A stretch of DNA of 64,000 nt, taken from contig NZ_JGVW01000084.1 of NCBI RefSeq assembly GCF_000687455.2, positions 1-64,000 of the forward strand. The letters run 5' to 3'. This document shows, piece by piece, positions 33,132 to 44,957 of the stretch. The notes under the pieces are model-generated. The model was not told where the DNA came from. It ran no database searches and saw only the letters and a program-made list of their open reading frames with translations. Each line of letters opens with the position of its first letter. The stretch's first letter is position 1. Source of the DNA: Burkholderia sp. lig30 (GTDB lineage: Bacteria; Pseudomonadota; Gammaproteobacteria; Burkholderiales; Burkholderiaceae). The position numbers and the translations under genes are program-made.

Positions 33132-33200
33132 AGGGGCTTCCGAGCGACGAGAGGATGACAACCACGAACTGTAGGGGCGAAATACTGATTCGGGCAAGCG

Positions 33201-33273
33201 CCGCCGGCCCGGCCGGACTCCCGGACCGGCCGGCGGCACCGCCGGCCGCGGCGGAACGGACGTCCGCCGCGGA
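33201..33273 (-). other. Two tandem GC hairpins between tsf and pyrH
   Basis: GCCGCCGGCC (33201-33210) pairs with GGCCGGCGGC (33229-33238), and CCGCGGCGGA (33247-33256) pairs with TCCGCCGCGG (33264-33273). Each stem is a perfect 10 bp, and together they fill the start of the 162-bp spacer. No T-run follows either one, so they may be RNA-stabilising, pausing or processing elements rather than terminators. Confidence 0.55.
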
Positions 33274-33293
33274 TGCTGCTTGACTGCTGATGC

Positions 33294-34175
33294 TTACTGC
33301 TGCTTTGCTGCTGCGACTTGCGCGGCCACTTCGGCGGCGAAGTCGTCCTGGCGCTTCTCGATGCCTTCGCCGACGACGAACAGCGCGAATTGCTGCACCG
33401 CAGCATCCGCAGCCTTCAGCATCTGCTCGATCGTCTGCTTGTCGTTCTTCACGAACGGCTGGTTCAGCAGCGACACTTCCTTCAGGAACTTCTGGACGCT
33501 GCCGTCGACCATCTTCGCGACGATCTCGGCCGGCTTGCCCGATTCCGCGGCCTTCTGCTCGGCGACGCGACGCTCCTTCTCGATCAGCTCGGCCGGCACC
33601 TCGTTCGACGACAGCGAGACCGGCTTCATTGCCGCGACGTGCATCGCGACATCCTTGCCGACCTGCTCTTCCGCGCCCGTGTACTCGACGATCACGCCAA
33701 TGCGGCTGCCGTGCAGGTACGAAGCGATCTTGTTCGACGTCTCGAAGCGCACGAAGCGGCGGATCGAGACGTTTTCGCCGATCTTGCCGACCAGCGCGAG
33801 GCGCACTTCGTCGACCGTCTTGCCGTCGAGCGGCAGCGCGGACAGCGCAGCGACGTCGGCCGGGTTCTGCGTCGCCACCAGCTCGGCGACTTGCTGCGAG
33901 AACGCGTTGAAGTCGTCGTTCTTCGCGACGAAGTCGGTTTCGCAGTTCAGTTCGACGAGCGCGCCGGCATTGCCGCCGACGAACGATGCGACGACGCCTT
34001 CTGCCGTCACGCGCGATGCCGCCTTGCTCGCCTTGTTGCCGAGCTTGACGCGCAGCAGCTCTTCAGCCTTGGCCATGTCGCCGTCGGCTTCCGTCAGCGC
34101 CTTCTTGCACTCCATCATCGGTGCATCGGTCTTTGCGCGCAGTTCTGCCACCATGCTTGCGGTAATTGCCGCCAT
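33294..34175 (-). CDS. tsf: Elongation factor Ts
   Basis: The nucleotide-exchange factor for EF-Tu. The 293 residues contain the N-terminal helical domain with [20 protein letters not shown]. The core follows ([20 protein letters not shown], then [10 protein letters not shown]), and the coiled-coil and C-terminal module end [14 protein letters not shown]. Two ATGs stand in tandem at 34178 and 34175. AAGGAG lies six bases before the second, which also gives the usual length, so I take 34175. Confidence 0.97.
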   Translation of the reverse strand: MAAITASMVAELRAKTDAPMMECKKALTEADGDMAKAEELLRVKLGNKASKAASRVTAEGVVASFVGGNAGALVELNCETDFVAKNDDFNAFSQQVAELVATQNPADVAALSALPLDGKTVDEVRLALVGKIGENVSIRRFVRFETSNKIASYLHGSRIGVIVEYTGAEEQVGKDVAMHVAAMKPVSLSSNEVPAELIEKERRVAEQKAAESGKPAEIVAKMVDGSVQKFLKEVSLLNQPFVKNDKQTIEQMLKAADAAVQQFALFVVGEGIEKRQDDFAAEVAAQVAAAKQQ

Positions 34176-34292
34176 CATTCGCTCCTTGAGTCTGTATTCA
34201 CAACGCCGCCCGCAGTTCGACGCGAACGGCCGAGATTCGTTTCCGGACCCGCCGCCCACGCGGCGCGATTACGGTCCGGCGCACACGCTTAA

Positions 34293-34323
34293 AAAAAGGG
34301 GGCCTGTTGAGAGCCCCCTTTTT
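34293..34323 (-). terminator. rpsB-tsf attenuator/terminator
   Basis: AAAAAGGGGGC (34293-34303) pairs with GCCCCCTTTTT (34313-34323), an 11-bp stem with a nine-base loop. On the leftward strand it is followed by TTTTTTTAAG, so it is a complete intrinsic terminator 19 bp past rpsB. Because tsf and the genes below it need transcription, it probably works as a partial terminator that keeps S2 output above EF-Ts. Confidence 0.85.
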
Positions 34324-34341
34324 GCGCCGGCTCGGGGCCAG

Positions 34342-35082
34342 TTACGCGTTTTCCTCGACGTATTCGTCGTCGCCGCGCGCTGCCTGGACCACTTCGTTGA
34401 CCGCGTTCGCACGGCCTTCGAGGATCGCGTCCGCAATGCCTTCGGCGTACAGCGCGACTGCCTTGCTCGAGTCGTCGTTACCCGGGATCACGTAGTCCAC
34501 ACCTTCCGGCGAGTGGTTCGTATCGACCACGGCGATGACCGGCACGCCCAGCTTGTTCGCTTCGGTGACGGCAATCTTGTGGTAGCCGACGTCGACGACG
34601 AAGATCGCGTCCGGAATGCCGCCCATGTCCTTCACGCCGCCGATCGACTTCTGCAGCTTGGCGATTTCACGCTCGAACAGCAGCGCTTCCTTCTTGCTCA
34701 TCTTCTCGAGCTCGCCCGCCTCGACCGCCGCTTCCATGTCCTTCAGGCGCTTGATCGACACCTTCAGCGTCTTGAAGTTGGTCATCATGCCGCCGAGCCA
34801 GCGTGCGTTGACGAACGGCATGCCCGCGCGCTGAGCTTCCTGGGCGATCGTGTCGCGCGACTGGCGCTTCGTGCCGACGAACATGATCGTGCCGCGGTTC
34901 GCTGCCAGCTGACGCACGTACTTCTGTGCGTCGGTGAACATCGGCAGCGTCTTTTCGAGGTTGATGATGTGAATCTTGTTGCGGTGACCGAAAATGAACG
35001 GTGCCATCTTCGGGTTCCAGAAGCGCGTCTGGTGACCGAAGTGGACACCCGCTTCCAGCATTTGGCGCATCGTTACTGCCAT
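34342..35082 (-). CDS. rpsB: 30S ribosomal protein S2
   Basis: A 246-residue small-subunit protein needed to recruit S1. Standard features: [20 protein letters not shown], the [20 protein letters not shown] strand, [20 protein letters not shown], and the C-terminal [20 protein letters not shown]. The acidic tail (DDEYVEENA) is usual in betaproteobacteria. It heads the long leftward operon and is preceded by a strong promoter and a structured leader. Confidence 0.98.
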   Translation of the reverse strand: MAVTMRQMLEAGVHFGHQTRFWNPKMAPFIFGHRNKIHIINLEKTLPMFTDAQKYVRQLAANRGTIMFVGTKRQSRDTIAQEAQRAGMPFVNARWLGGMMTNFKTLKVSIKRLKDMEAAVEAGELEKMSKKEALLFEREIAKLQKSIGGVKDMGGIPDAIFVVDVGYHKIAVTEANKLGVPVIAVVDTNHSPEGVDYVIPGNDDSSKAVALYAEGIADAILEGRANAVNEVVQAARGDDEYVEENA

Positions 35083-35110
35083 ATCAATTCTCCACGAGGG
35101 TTAGGTCTTA

Positions 35111-35213
35111 AGCCGGCCGCCGTACCGCCGCGCGAACGCTTTCGCTCGCGCGGCCGGCACCCTGGTTGCGCCGGCTTGCGATTCGGCACGCGCAAATGCC
35201 CGTGCCGCAAGCC
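35111..35213 (-). promoter_or_regulatory. Structured rpsB leader RNA, possible S2 autoregulatory element
   Basis: The transcript ahead of rpsB is about 195 bases and holds two strong helices. In the first, GGCTTGC (35173-35179) pairs with GCAAGCC (35207-35213), and inside it GGCACG (35185-35190) pairs with CGTGCC (35201-35206). This is a 13-bp stem broken by one five-base bulge. The second spans about 35111-35157 (GCCGGCCG against CGGCCGGC, with inner CCGCGCGA against TCGCGCGG) and ends some 30 bases before the start codon. S2 represses its own mRNA in E. coli through the 5' leader; a similar role here is inference. Confidence 0.6.
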
Positions 35214-35286
35214 TCTCACTACCACCGCCGGGTGCACCACCCCAATCTGGAGCATCACCGGCGTTACAGTGTCGACTTAGCCAATA

Positions 35287-35316
35287 AGTATAGCATGCCG
35301 ACTTTGCCGTTCTCAA
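35287..35316 (-). promoter_or_regulatory. rpsB operon promoter
   Basis: Reading leftward, TTGAGA (35316-35311), an 18-bp spacer and TATACT (35292-35287) form a good sigma-70-type promoter. Initiation near 35280 gives the ~195-base structured leader. The opposite direction carries map, whose -10 candidate GATAAT is at 35407-35412. Confidence 0.75.
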
Positions 35317-35444
35317 GTCGCCCGCCGCTTTGCCGCGCGTGGCGGCAATCCGCAAAAACCCGCGCCCGCGCCGCGCCCCGGGGCTGCGAGGCCCCGCATA
35401 AGGTGCGATAATTCTCCAATTCACCGCATTCCAGGCACACATCG

Positions 35445-36260
35445 ATGGCTATTACGCTCAAAAACGAACACGACATCGCGCAGATGCGCGTCGCCTGCCG
35501 CCTCGCGAGCGAAGTGCTCGACTACATCACGCCGTTCGTCGTCGCGGGCGTCACGACGGGCGAGCTCGACCGCCTCTGCCACGAGTACATGGTCAGCGTG
35601 CAGGGCACGGTTCCCGCGACGCTGAACTACCAGCCGCCCGGCTACCCGCCGTACCCGGCGTCGTGCTGCATTTCCGTAAACGACGTGATCTGTCACGGCA
35701 TTCCGGGCGACAAGGTGCTCAAGAGCGGCGACGCGCTCAATATCGACATCACCGTCATCAAGGAAGGCTACTTCGGCGACACGAGCCGGATGTTCATCGT
35801 CGGCGAGGGCTCGATCCTCGCGAAGCGCCTCGTGCAGGCCACCTACGAATGCATGTGGCTCGGCATCGACCAGGTCAAGCCGGGCGCGCGCCTCGGCGAC
35901 ATCGGCTACGCGATCCAGAAGCACGCGGAAGCGCAGGGCTACAGCGTCGTGCGCGAATACTGCGGCCACGGCATCGGCACGGTGTTCCACGAAGATCCGC
36001 AGGTCGTCCACTACGGCCGCCCGGGCACCGGCGTCGAGCTGAAGCCGGGCATGATCTTCACGATCGAGCCGATGATCAACGCCGGCAAGCGCGACATCCG
36101 CACGATGCCCGACCAGTGGACGGTCAAGACGCGCGACCGCAGCCTGTCCGCGCAGTGGGAGCACACCGTGCTCGTCACCGAGACCGGCTACGAAGTGCTG
36201 ACCGTGTCCGCCGGCACACCGCCGCGCCCCGTGTTCGCCAACCCGTCCGCAGCGGCCTGA
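35445..36260 (+). CDS. map: Methionine aminopeptidase, type I
   Basis: It removes the N-terminal methionine from nascent proteins. The 271 residues carry the pita-bread metal ligands: Asp in [19 protein letters not shown] (two Asp), His in [12 protein letters not shown], Glu in FTIEPMIN and Glu in [12 protein letters not shown]. The substrate His is in [10 protein letters not shown]. It is divergent from rpsB and is followed after 44 bp by glnD. Confidence 0.97.
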   Translation: MAITLKNEHDIAQMRVACRLASEVLDYITPFVVAGVTTGELDRLCHEYMVSVQGTVPATLNYQPPGYPPYPASCCISVNDVICHGIPGDKVLKSGDALNIDITVIKEGYFGDTSRMFIVGEGSILAKRLVQATYECMWLGIDQVKPGARLGDIGYAIQKHAEAQGYSVVREYCGHGIGTVFHEDPQVVHYGRPGTGVELKPGMIFTIEPMINAGKRDIRTMPDQWTVKTRDRSLSAQWEHTVLVTETGYEVLTVSAGTPPRPVFANPSAAA

Positions 36261-36304
36261 GCGCGCGCGCCGGCCCGCCCCGCCCCTACCCGACCCAGCC
36301 GCCC

Positions 36305-38881
36305 ATGAGCGCTCCCGCAGCCACCCCGACCGAAGCGCTCTCGCGGCGCGCCGAATTCAAGGCCGTCAAGGCCGATCTGCTCGCGCGCTTTCGCAGCGCG
36401 AGCAATGTCGCGCCGCTGATGCACGCGCTGTCGAAAGCCACCGACGACGCGCTCAGGTCGGTCTGGGACGCATGCGGGCTGCCCGCCTCGCTCGCGCTCG
36501 TCGCGGTCGGCGGCTACGGGCGCGGCGAGCTGTCGCCGTATTCCGACGTCGACATCCTGGTGCTGCTGCCCGATGGCCACGACGCCGAACTGGACGCGCG
36601 CATCGAGCGCTTCATCGGCATGGCGTGGGATCTCGGCCTCGAGATCGGCAGCAGCGTGCGCACCGTCGCGCAATGCATCGAGGAAGCGTCGAACGACGTG
36701 ACGGTGCAGACATCGCTGCTCGAGGCGCGCCGCGTCATCGGCAGCACCGCGCTGTTCGAGCGCTTCACGCTGCACTATCGCGAAGCGCTCGACGCTCGCG
36801 CGTTCTTCCAGGCGAAAGTGCTGGAAATGCGCCAGCGTCACGCAAAGTTCCAGGATTCGCCGTACAGCCTCGAGCCGAACGTGAAGGAAAGCCCGGGCGG
36901 GCTGCGCGACCTGCAGACGATCCTCTGGATCGCGCGCGCGGCCGGCTTCGGCAGCAGCTGGCGCGAGCTGGACACGCGCGGCCTCATCACCGATCGCGAA
37001 GCGCGCGAGCTGCGCCGCAACGAGGGCTTCCTGAAGACACTGCGCGCGCGGCTGCACGTGCTCGCCGGGCGCCGCCAGGATATCCTGGTGTTCGACCTGC
37101 AGACCCAGGCGGCCGAGAGCTTCGGCTACGCGCCGACGCCGACCAAGCGCGCGAGCGAGCAGCTGATGCGCCGCTACTACTGGGCCGCGAAGGCGGTCAC
37201 GCAGCTCGCGACGATCCTGATCCAGAACATCGAGGCGCAACTCTTCCCGGCGACGAGCGGCATCACGCGCGTGCTGTCGGCAGGCCGCTTCGTCGAGAAG
37301 CAGGGCATGCTCGAGATCGCCGCGGACGACGTGTTCGAGCGCCATCCCGACGCGATCCTCGAAGCGTTCCTGCTGTACGAGACGACTCGCGGCGTCAAGG
37401 GCCTGTCGGCCCGCACGCTGCGCGCGCTCTACAACTCGCGCGAGATCATGAACAACGCGTGGCGGCGCGATCCGCGCAACCGCCACACCTTCATGAAGAT
37501 CCTGCAGCAGCCCGAAGGCATCACGCATGCGTTCCGGCTGATGAACCAGACGAGCGTGCTCGGCCGCTACCTGCTGAACTTCCGCCGCATCGTCGGCCAG
37601 ATGCAGCACGACCTGTACCACGTCTACACGGTCGACCAGCACATCCTGATGGTGCTGCGCAACATCCGCCGCTTCGCGGTCGCCGAGCACGCGCACGAGT
37701 ATCCGTTCTGCAGCCAGCTGATCGGCAACTTCGAGCGGCCGTGGGTGCTGTATGTCGCGGCGCTGTTCCATGACATTGCGAAAGGCCGCGGCGGCGACCA
37801 CTCGACGCTCGGCATGGCCGATGCGCGGCGCTTCTGCCGCGAGCACGGCATCGCGGGCGACGACGCGGCGCTCGTCGTCTGGCTGGTCCAGCAGCACCTG
37901 ACGATGAGTCAGGTCGCGCAGAAGCAGGACACGAGCGATCCGGAAGTCATCAAGCGCTTCGCCGACCTGGTCGGCAACGAGCGCTGGCTGACCGCGCTGT
38001 ATCTGCTGACCGTGGCCGACATCCGCGGCACCAGCCCGAAGGTGTGGAACACGTGGAAGGGCAAGCTGCTCGAAGACCTTTACCGTGCGACGCTTGCGGT
38101 GCTCGGCGGCGCGCAGCCCGACACGCATTCCGAGCTGAAGTCCCGCCAGGAAGAGGCGCTCGCGCTCCTGCGGCTCGAGACCGTGCCCGCCGACGCGCAC
38201 CGCGCGCTGTGGAGCCAGCTCGACGTCGGCTTCTTCCTGCGCCACGACGCGGCCGACATCGCGTGGCAGACCCGTGTGCTGTCCCGGCACGTGAACGCCG
38301 ACACCGCGATCGTCCGCGCGCGGCCGTCGCCGGTCGGCGACGCGCTGCAGGTGCTCGTCTACGTGAAGGACCGCCCCGACCTGTTCGCCGGCATCTGCGC
38401 GTACTTCGACCGCAACGGCCTGTCGGTGCTCGACGCGCGCATCAACACGACGCGCCACGGCTACGCGCTCGACAACTTCATCGTCACGCAGACCGAGCAC
38501 GACGTGCAGTACCGCGACATCGCGAACCTCGTCGAACAGCAGCTCGCCGCCCGCCTCGCCGAGGCGGCGCCGCTGCCGGAACCGTCCAAGGGCCGGCTGT
38601 CCCGGCTGTCGCGGACGTTCCCGATCACGCCGCGCGTCGACCTCCGGGCCGACGAGCGCGGCCAGTATTACATCCTGTCCGTGTCCGCCAACGACCGGCC
38701 GGGCCTTCTTTATTCGATCGCGCGCGTGCTGGCCGAGCACCGGGTCGGCGTCCACGCGGCGCGGATCAACACCCTCGGCGAACGCGTCGAGGACGTCTTC
38801 CTGCTCGACGGCGCCGGCTTGTCCGACAACCGCCTGCAGATCCAGGTCGAAACCGAATTGCTGCGCGCGATCGCAGTGTAA
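36305..38881 (+). CDS. glnD: Bifunctional uridylyltransferase/uridylyl-removing enzyme
   Basis: The nitrogen sensor that uridylylates PII when glutamine is low and removes UMP when glutamine is high. The 858 residues contain the nucleotidyltransferase site [20 protein letters not shown] (about residues 58-77), the GlnD middle domain, and the HD hydrolase with [20 protein letters not shown]. Two C-terminal ACT domains follow ([20 protein letters not shown] and [20 protein letters not shown]) that bind glutamine. The ATG at 36305 is the family start; the open frame extends upstream through map in another frame. The pseudouridine synthase gene follows after six bases. Confidence 0.97.
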   Translation: MSAPAATPTEALSRRAEFKAVKADLLARFRSASNVAPLMHALSKATDDALRSVWDACGLPASLALVAVGGYGRGELSPYSDVDILVLLPDGHDAELDARIERFIGMAWDLGLEIGSSVRTVAQCIEEASNDVTVQTSLLEARRVIGSTALFERFTLHYREALDARAFFQAKVLEMRQRHAKFQDSPYSLEPNVKESPGGLRDLQTILWIARAAGFGSSWRELDTRGLITDREARELRRNEGFLKTLRARLHVLAGRRQDILVFDLQTQAAESFGYAPTPTKRASEQLMRRYYWAAKAVTQLATILIQNIEAQLFPATSGITRVLSAGRFVEKQGMLEIAADDVFERHPDAILEAFLLYETTRGVKGLSARTLRALYNSREIMNNAWRRDPRNRHTFMKILQQPEGITHAFRLMNQTSVLGRYLLNFRRIVGQMQHDLYHVYTVDQHILMVLRNIRRFAVAEHAHEYPFCSQLIGNFERPWVLYVAALFHDIAKGRGGDHSTLGMADARRFCREHGIAGDDAALVVWLVQQHLTMSQVAQKQDTSDPEVIKRFADLVGNERWLTALYLLTVADIRGTSPKVWNTWKGKLLEDLYRATLAVLGGAQPDTHSELKSRQEEALALLRLETVPADAHRALWSQLDVGFFLRHDAADIAWQTRVLSRHVNADTAIVRARPSPVGDALQVLVYVKDRPDLFAGICAYFDRNGLSVLDARINTTRHGYALDNFIVTQTEHDVQYRDIANLVEQQLAARLAEAAPLPEPSKGRLSRLSRTFPITPRVDLRADERGQYYILSVSANDRPGLLYSIARVLAEHRVGVHAARINTLGERVEDVFLLDGAGLSDNRLQIQVETELLRAIAV

Positions 38882-38887
38882 GCATCT

Positions 38888-40690
38888 ATGCGTCCCAAAT
38901 TAACCGCCAAACATCCGCGGCCGGCTTCGCCGGGCCGCGACCCCGTCCGTTCCGGCAGCCATACCGGGCGCAAGCCCGTGCGCGCCGCGCCCGGCGCCGA
39001 GAGCCCGACCGGCAAGCCCGCCGCGAAATCCGCCGCGCCGCGGACGTCCAAGAAACCCGCTGGGGCGCCGCGCGAACGCGCTGCGTTCGGCCAGCCGCCC
39101 GCACGCGGCGGCCGCGAGCGTCCGGATACCGGCCGCCCGGCCAGACCGTCGGCAGGCGGCGATCGTTTCGGCACGCGCGACGCGTCCGAACGCTCGACGC
39201 GGCCGGCCCGCGCATCCGCGCCCGGCACCGCCCGGCCGAACCCCGAAGGCCGCAAAGGCGGCTTCGCGAAACGTCCGGAAGCAGGCGGCGATCGTTTCGG
39301 CACGCGCGATGCATCGGAACGCTCGACGCGGCCGCCCCGCGCATCCGCACCCGGCACCGCCCGGCAGAACCCCGAAGGCCGTAAAGGCGGTTTCGCGAAA
39401 CGCCCGGAGGCAGGCGCCGATCGTTTCGGCACGCGCGACGCGTCCGAACGCTCGACGCGGCCGGCCCGCGCATTCGCGCCCGGCGCCGCCCGGCAGAACG
39501 CCGAAGGCCGCACGGGCGGCTTCGCAAAACGCCCGGAGGCCGCTGGCGAGCGCGCCGCGCGCCCCCGCTCCGCGTTCGGCGAGTCGCCCGCGCGCGGCCG
39601 CGAACGCCCGGATGCCGGCCGCCCGGCCAGGCCGTCGGCAGACAACGATCGTTTCGGCCCGCGTGGCGATGCACGCAAGCCGCGCCGCGACGACGGCTCG
39701 CCTGCGCCAAAGCGCAGCGACGCCTCCTTCAAGCGTGACGATGCTTCCTTCAAGCGCGGCGACTTCAAGCGCAGCGACGTGGCCACCAAGCGTGGCGACG
39801 CGCCGGCCAAACGCGGCGATTTCGCCGCGCGGCGGGACACCGGCCCATCGGCCGCCCGCCGCCCGACCGGCGGCGCACTGAAGGTCGCTCAGCCCGTCAA
39901 GCGCTTCGCCGCCTCCGAGGACCGCGACGAAACCGGCCTGATGCGACTGTCGAAGCGGATGTCCGAACTGGGCCTGTGCTCGCGCCGTGAAGCCGACGAG
40001 TGGATCGAGAAAGGCTGGGTGCTGGTCGACGGCGAGCGCATCGACACGCTCGGCACCAAGGTGCGCGCCGACCAGCGCATCGAGATCGACGAGCGCGCGG
40101 CCGCCGCGCAGGCCGCGCAGGTGACGATCCTGCTGCACAAGCCTGTCGGCTACGTGTCGGGCCAGGCGGAGGACGGCTACGAGCCCGCCGCCGTACTGAT
40201 CACGCGCGACAACCACTGGAGCGGCGACCACTCGCCGCTGCGCTTCTCGCCGCAGCATCTGCGCGCGCTCGCGCCCGCCGGGCGGCTCGACATCGACTCG
40301 ACCGGCCTGCTCGTGCTGACGCAAAACGGCCGGATCGCGAAACAGCTGATCGGCGAGCAGTCCGACATCGACAAGGAATACCTGGTGCGCGTGCGGTTCG
40401 GCGAGCGCCTGACCGACATCGACCAGCACTTCCCGGCGGAATCGCTCGCGAAGCTGCGGCACGGTCTCGAGCTCGACGGCGTGCCGCTCAAGCCCGCAAT
40501 GGTCAGCTGGCAGAACGGCGAGCAATTGCGCTTCGTGCTGCGCGAGGGCAAGAAGCGCCAGATCCGCCGCATGTGCGAACTGGTCGGTCTCGAGGTGATC
40601 GGCCTCAAGCGCGTGCGCATGGGCCGCGTGATGCTCGGCGCGCTGCCGCAGGGCCAGTGGCGCTATCTGTCGGCCGACGAGAACTTCTAA
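38888..40690 (+). CDS. RluF/RluB-like rRNA pseudouridine synthase with long repeat-built basic N-terminus
   Basis: The last ~265 residues are a complete RsuA/RluB/RluF-type synthase. An S4 RNA-binding domain (RLSKRMSELGLCSRREADEW) is followed by the catalytic Asp in LAPAGRLDIDSTGLLVLTQN and the end region REGKKRQIRRMCELVGLEVI, GQWRYLSADE. The end region resembles RluF most closely. The preceding ~335 residues are Arg/Lys/Pro/Ala-rich and lack any fold. They include three ~43-residue repeats beginning DRFGTRDASERSTRP, and then a run of short K-R-(G/S/D)-D units. Such basic tails on this enzyme occur in Burkholderia; they probably bind RNA. It is cotranscribed with glnD and ends at a strong terminator. 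Confidence 0.88.
   Translation: MRPKLTAKHPRPASPGRDPVRSGSHTGRKPVRAAPGAESPTGKPAAKSAAPRTSKKPAGAPRERAAFGQPPARGGRERPDTGRPARPSAGGDRFGTRDASERSTRPARASAPGTARPNPEGRKGGFAKRPEAGGDRFGTRDASERSTRPPRASAPGTARQNPEGRKGGFAKRPEAGADRFGTRDASERSTRPARAFAPGAARQNAEGRTGGFAKRPEAAGERAARPRSAFGESPARGRERPDAGRPARPSADNDRFGPRGDARKPRRDDGSPAPKRSDASFKRDDASFKRGDFKRSDVATKRGDAPAKRGDFAARRDTGPSAARRPTGGALKVAQPVKRFAASEDRDETGLMRLSKRMSELGLCSRREADEWIEKGWVLVDGERIDTLGTKVRADQRIEIDERAAAAQAAQVTILLHKPVGYVSGQAEDGYEPAAVLITRDNHWSGDHSPLRFSPQHLRALAPAGRLDIDSTGLLVLTQNGRIAKQLIGEQSDIDKEYLVRVRFGERLTDIDQHFPAESLAKLRHGLELDGVPLKPAMVSWQNGEQLRFVLREGKKRQIRRMCELVGLEVIGLKRVRMGRVMLGALPQGQWRYLSADENF
39161..39547 (+). repeat. Three 129-bp direct repeats inside the pseudouridine synthase gene
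   Basis: Units begin with GATCGTTTCGGCACGCG at 39161, 39290 and 39419, exactly 129 bp (43 codons) apart, and are highly similar. Each encodes DRFGTRDASERSTRP.. ending GGFAKRPEA. A degenerate start of a fourth unit (GATCGTTTCGGCCCGCG) is at 39646. The block is flanked by related copies of a second element (RGRERPD(T/A)GRPARPSA) at about 39108-39154 and 39596-39640. Exact frame-preserving spacing indicates recent tandem duplication and likely copy-number variation. Confidence 0.85.
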
Positions 40691-40730
40691 GCCCGGCGCG
40701 GGCCTGCAAAAACGCCCGCGCAATGGACGA

Positions 40731-40768
40731 CGCCCCAAAAGCCGGATCCCGATCCGGCTTTTGGGGCG
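40731..40768. terminator. Bidirectional terminator between pseudouridine synthase gene and def
   Basis: CGCCCCAAAAGCCGGATC (40731-40748) and its perfect complement (40751-40768) form an 18-bp palindrome with a two-base centre, effectively a 17-bp stem with a tetraloop. The internal A4/T4 tracts flank a GC-rich core. It serves both convergent transcripts. Confidence 0.85.
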
Positions 40769-40826
40769 TTTTCGCATTCAGGGTGCGGCGGCGGCGCATG
40801 CCGCGCGCGCACCATGGCGCGTTGCG

Positions 40827-43471
<2,645 letters not shown>

Positions 43472-43615
43472 TTATCTCAGTTCGCCGCCGCTTCGGCACA
43501 TGCGCTGAACGATCGGCATGGTGCCGTGGCGCCATCGCCTCCGTCGGGCAGCCCCCGCCTCTCTCGGCAGCGCGCACGCCAGCCGGGCGACTGCGCCCGG
43601 CGTCCACACCATCAC

Positions 43616-44881
43616 TTACTGGCTGAACAACCGCCGCGTGACCGGCGAACCCGCCGGAATGCCCGCCTCTTCCAGCTTCGCGTACAGCTTCATCAACTGC
43701 TGCTCGATCGCGAGCAGCGTCGATTCCGGCAGCGGCCGGCGCTGGTCGTCGACGACCCGCGCGCCGATCCGCTCGGACAGCGACTTCGCGTAATCGCACA
43801 TCAGCCGGAACGGCAGGATGTCCTCTTCCGCGACCGGCACGTCAAGCACCAGCGTGATCATGTTGCCGCCCTTGTAGGTCAGGTCGTCGCGCAGGAAGTT
43901 GGTGTCGCCGAACTGCAGCATGAAAACCGGGTTCTGCTTCGCGTCGAGCTTAACGAAGCGCGTGCCGTCGCGCGACAGCAGCAGGCCGTCCTGCGACGCG
44001 ACCGCCTGCACATAGTTGGCCGACCACGGCGCGCCGTCCGACATCACGTTGATCGACAGCTGCGCGTCGCATTGCGCCGCGAAGCCGTCCAGCTCGCGCG
44101 CCATCGACACCGTCTCCATCATGTCCGGGAATTCGGGCGCGCCGTCGATCGCATCGGCGAACTGCTGGACGCCCGTCACGAACTCCGAGAACTCCAGCTC
44201 GTTGAGCGGGCCACCGCGGTTAGCGAGCTGTGCGGCCGCGCGCAGTTCCTCATAGCGCACGCCGTTCTGCAACAGCTCCCAGTTGCCGTCGCCCTCCGGC
44301 TTGCCCTCGATGTGGACCGGCTTGCTGCCCGCGCGGCGCAAACGCTGCGCGGCCGGCAGGATCTTGTCGCCCGCGAGCGGCGCGCCGAGGCGGATCGGCA
44401 CGATGCAGTCGATGCGACGGTCGACGATCGCGGGCGGCGCCGCGGAAATCGTCGTGGCGGCCGGCAGAACCGGCTCGGCGGCCTCCGTGGCTTCGGCCGG
44501 CTCGCCCGGCTCGGCCTCGCCGCTCTCGGCGACGGCCTGTGCCTCCGGTACGTCCGTCTCGGCCGATGCGGCCTCAGGCGCGTGCGCATCCACCGGCACC
44601 TCGGCCGGCACCGCGCCGCCGAACGTCGGCTCGACACGCGCGGCCTCGTCGCCCGGCGCGGCCGCATCGGCCGCCGGCTCGCGACGCACCGGCTGGCGCA
44701 CCGGCTCGATGAACGGCAACTCGTCGTCGCGCTCGGGGCGATTCATCGCCTCCGCAGCCTCCTCCGGCATCGGCCGCGGCATCTTGCGCCGCACCTTCGC
44801 GCCCTGCCACGCGTTGTAGACCGCGACGCCGCCCACCACGACTGCGCCCGCGCCGATCAAACCGAGTGTCAACTCGTCCAT
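43616..44881 (-). CDS. zipA: ZipA-like cell division protein
   Basis: A 421-residue, single-pass membrane protein. One N-terminal helix (GLIGAGAVVVGGVAVYNAW, about residues 7-25) is followed by a short basic segment. A linker of roughly 120 residues rich in Ala, Glu and Pro comes next. The C-terminal ~250 residues include the ZipA FtsZ-binding-type domain, with the late segments KGGNMITLVLDVPVAEEDIL and PFRLMCDYAKSLSERIGARV. It lies between smc and ligA, a placement common in proteobacteria for zipA. Sequence similarity to E. coli ZipA is low, so membrane tethering of FtsZ is inferred from layout and position. Confidence 0.8.
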   Translation of the reverse strand: MDELTLGLIGAGAVVVGGVAVYNAWQGAKVRRKMPRPMPEEAAEAMNRPERDDELPFIEPVRQPVRREPAADAAAPGDEAARVEPTFGGAVPAEVPVDAHAPEAASAETDVPEAQAVAESGEAEPGEPAEATEAAEPVLPAATTISAAPPAIVDRRIDCIVPIRLGAPLAGDKILPAAQRLRRAGSKPVHIEGKPEGDGNWELLQNGVRYEELRAAAQLANRGGPLNELEFSEFVTGVQQFADAIDGAPEFPDMMETVSMARELDGFAAQCDAQLSINVMSDGAPWSANYVQAVASQDGLLLSRDGTRFVKLDAKQNPVFMLQFGDTNFLRDDLTYKGGNMITLVLDVPVAEEDILPFRLMCDYAKSLSERIGARVVDDQRRPLPESTLLAIEQQLMKLYAKLEEAGIPAGSPVTRRLFSQ

Positions 44882-44957
44882 GCACGCTCCATCAACTGTT
44901 CTTTTTCATCGGACTCGCGGGCGGGCGCCGGTGCGCCGCGCGCCCGCGGGCCATTCG

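Noticed and set aside
36188-38755. An 855-codon frame antisense to glnD
   Set aside because: Mirror of a complete GlnD; no family features or start signal.
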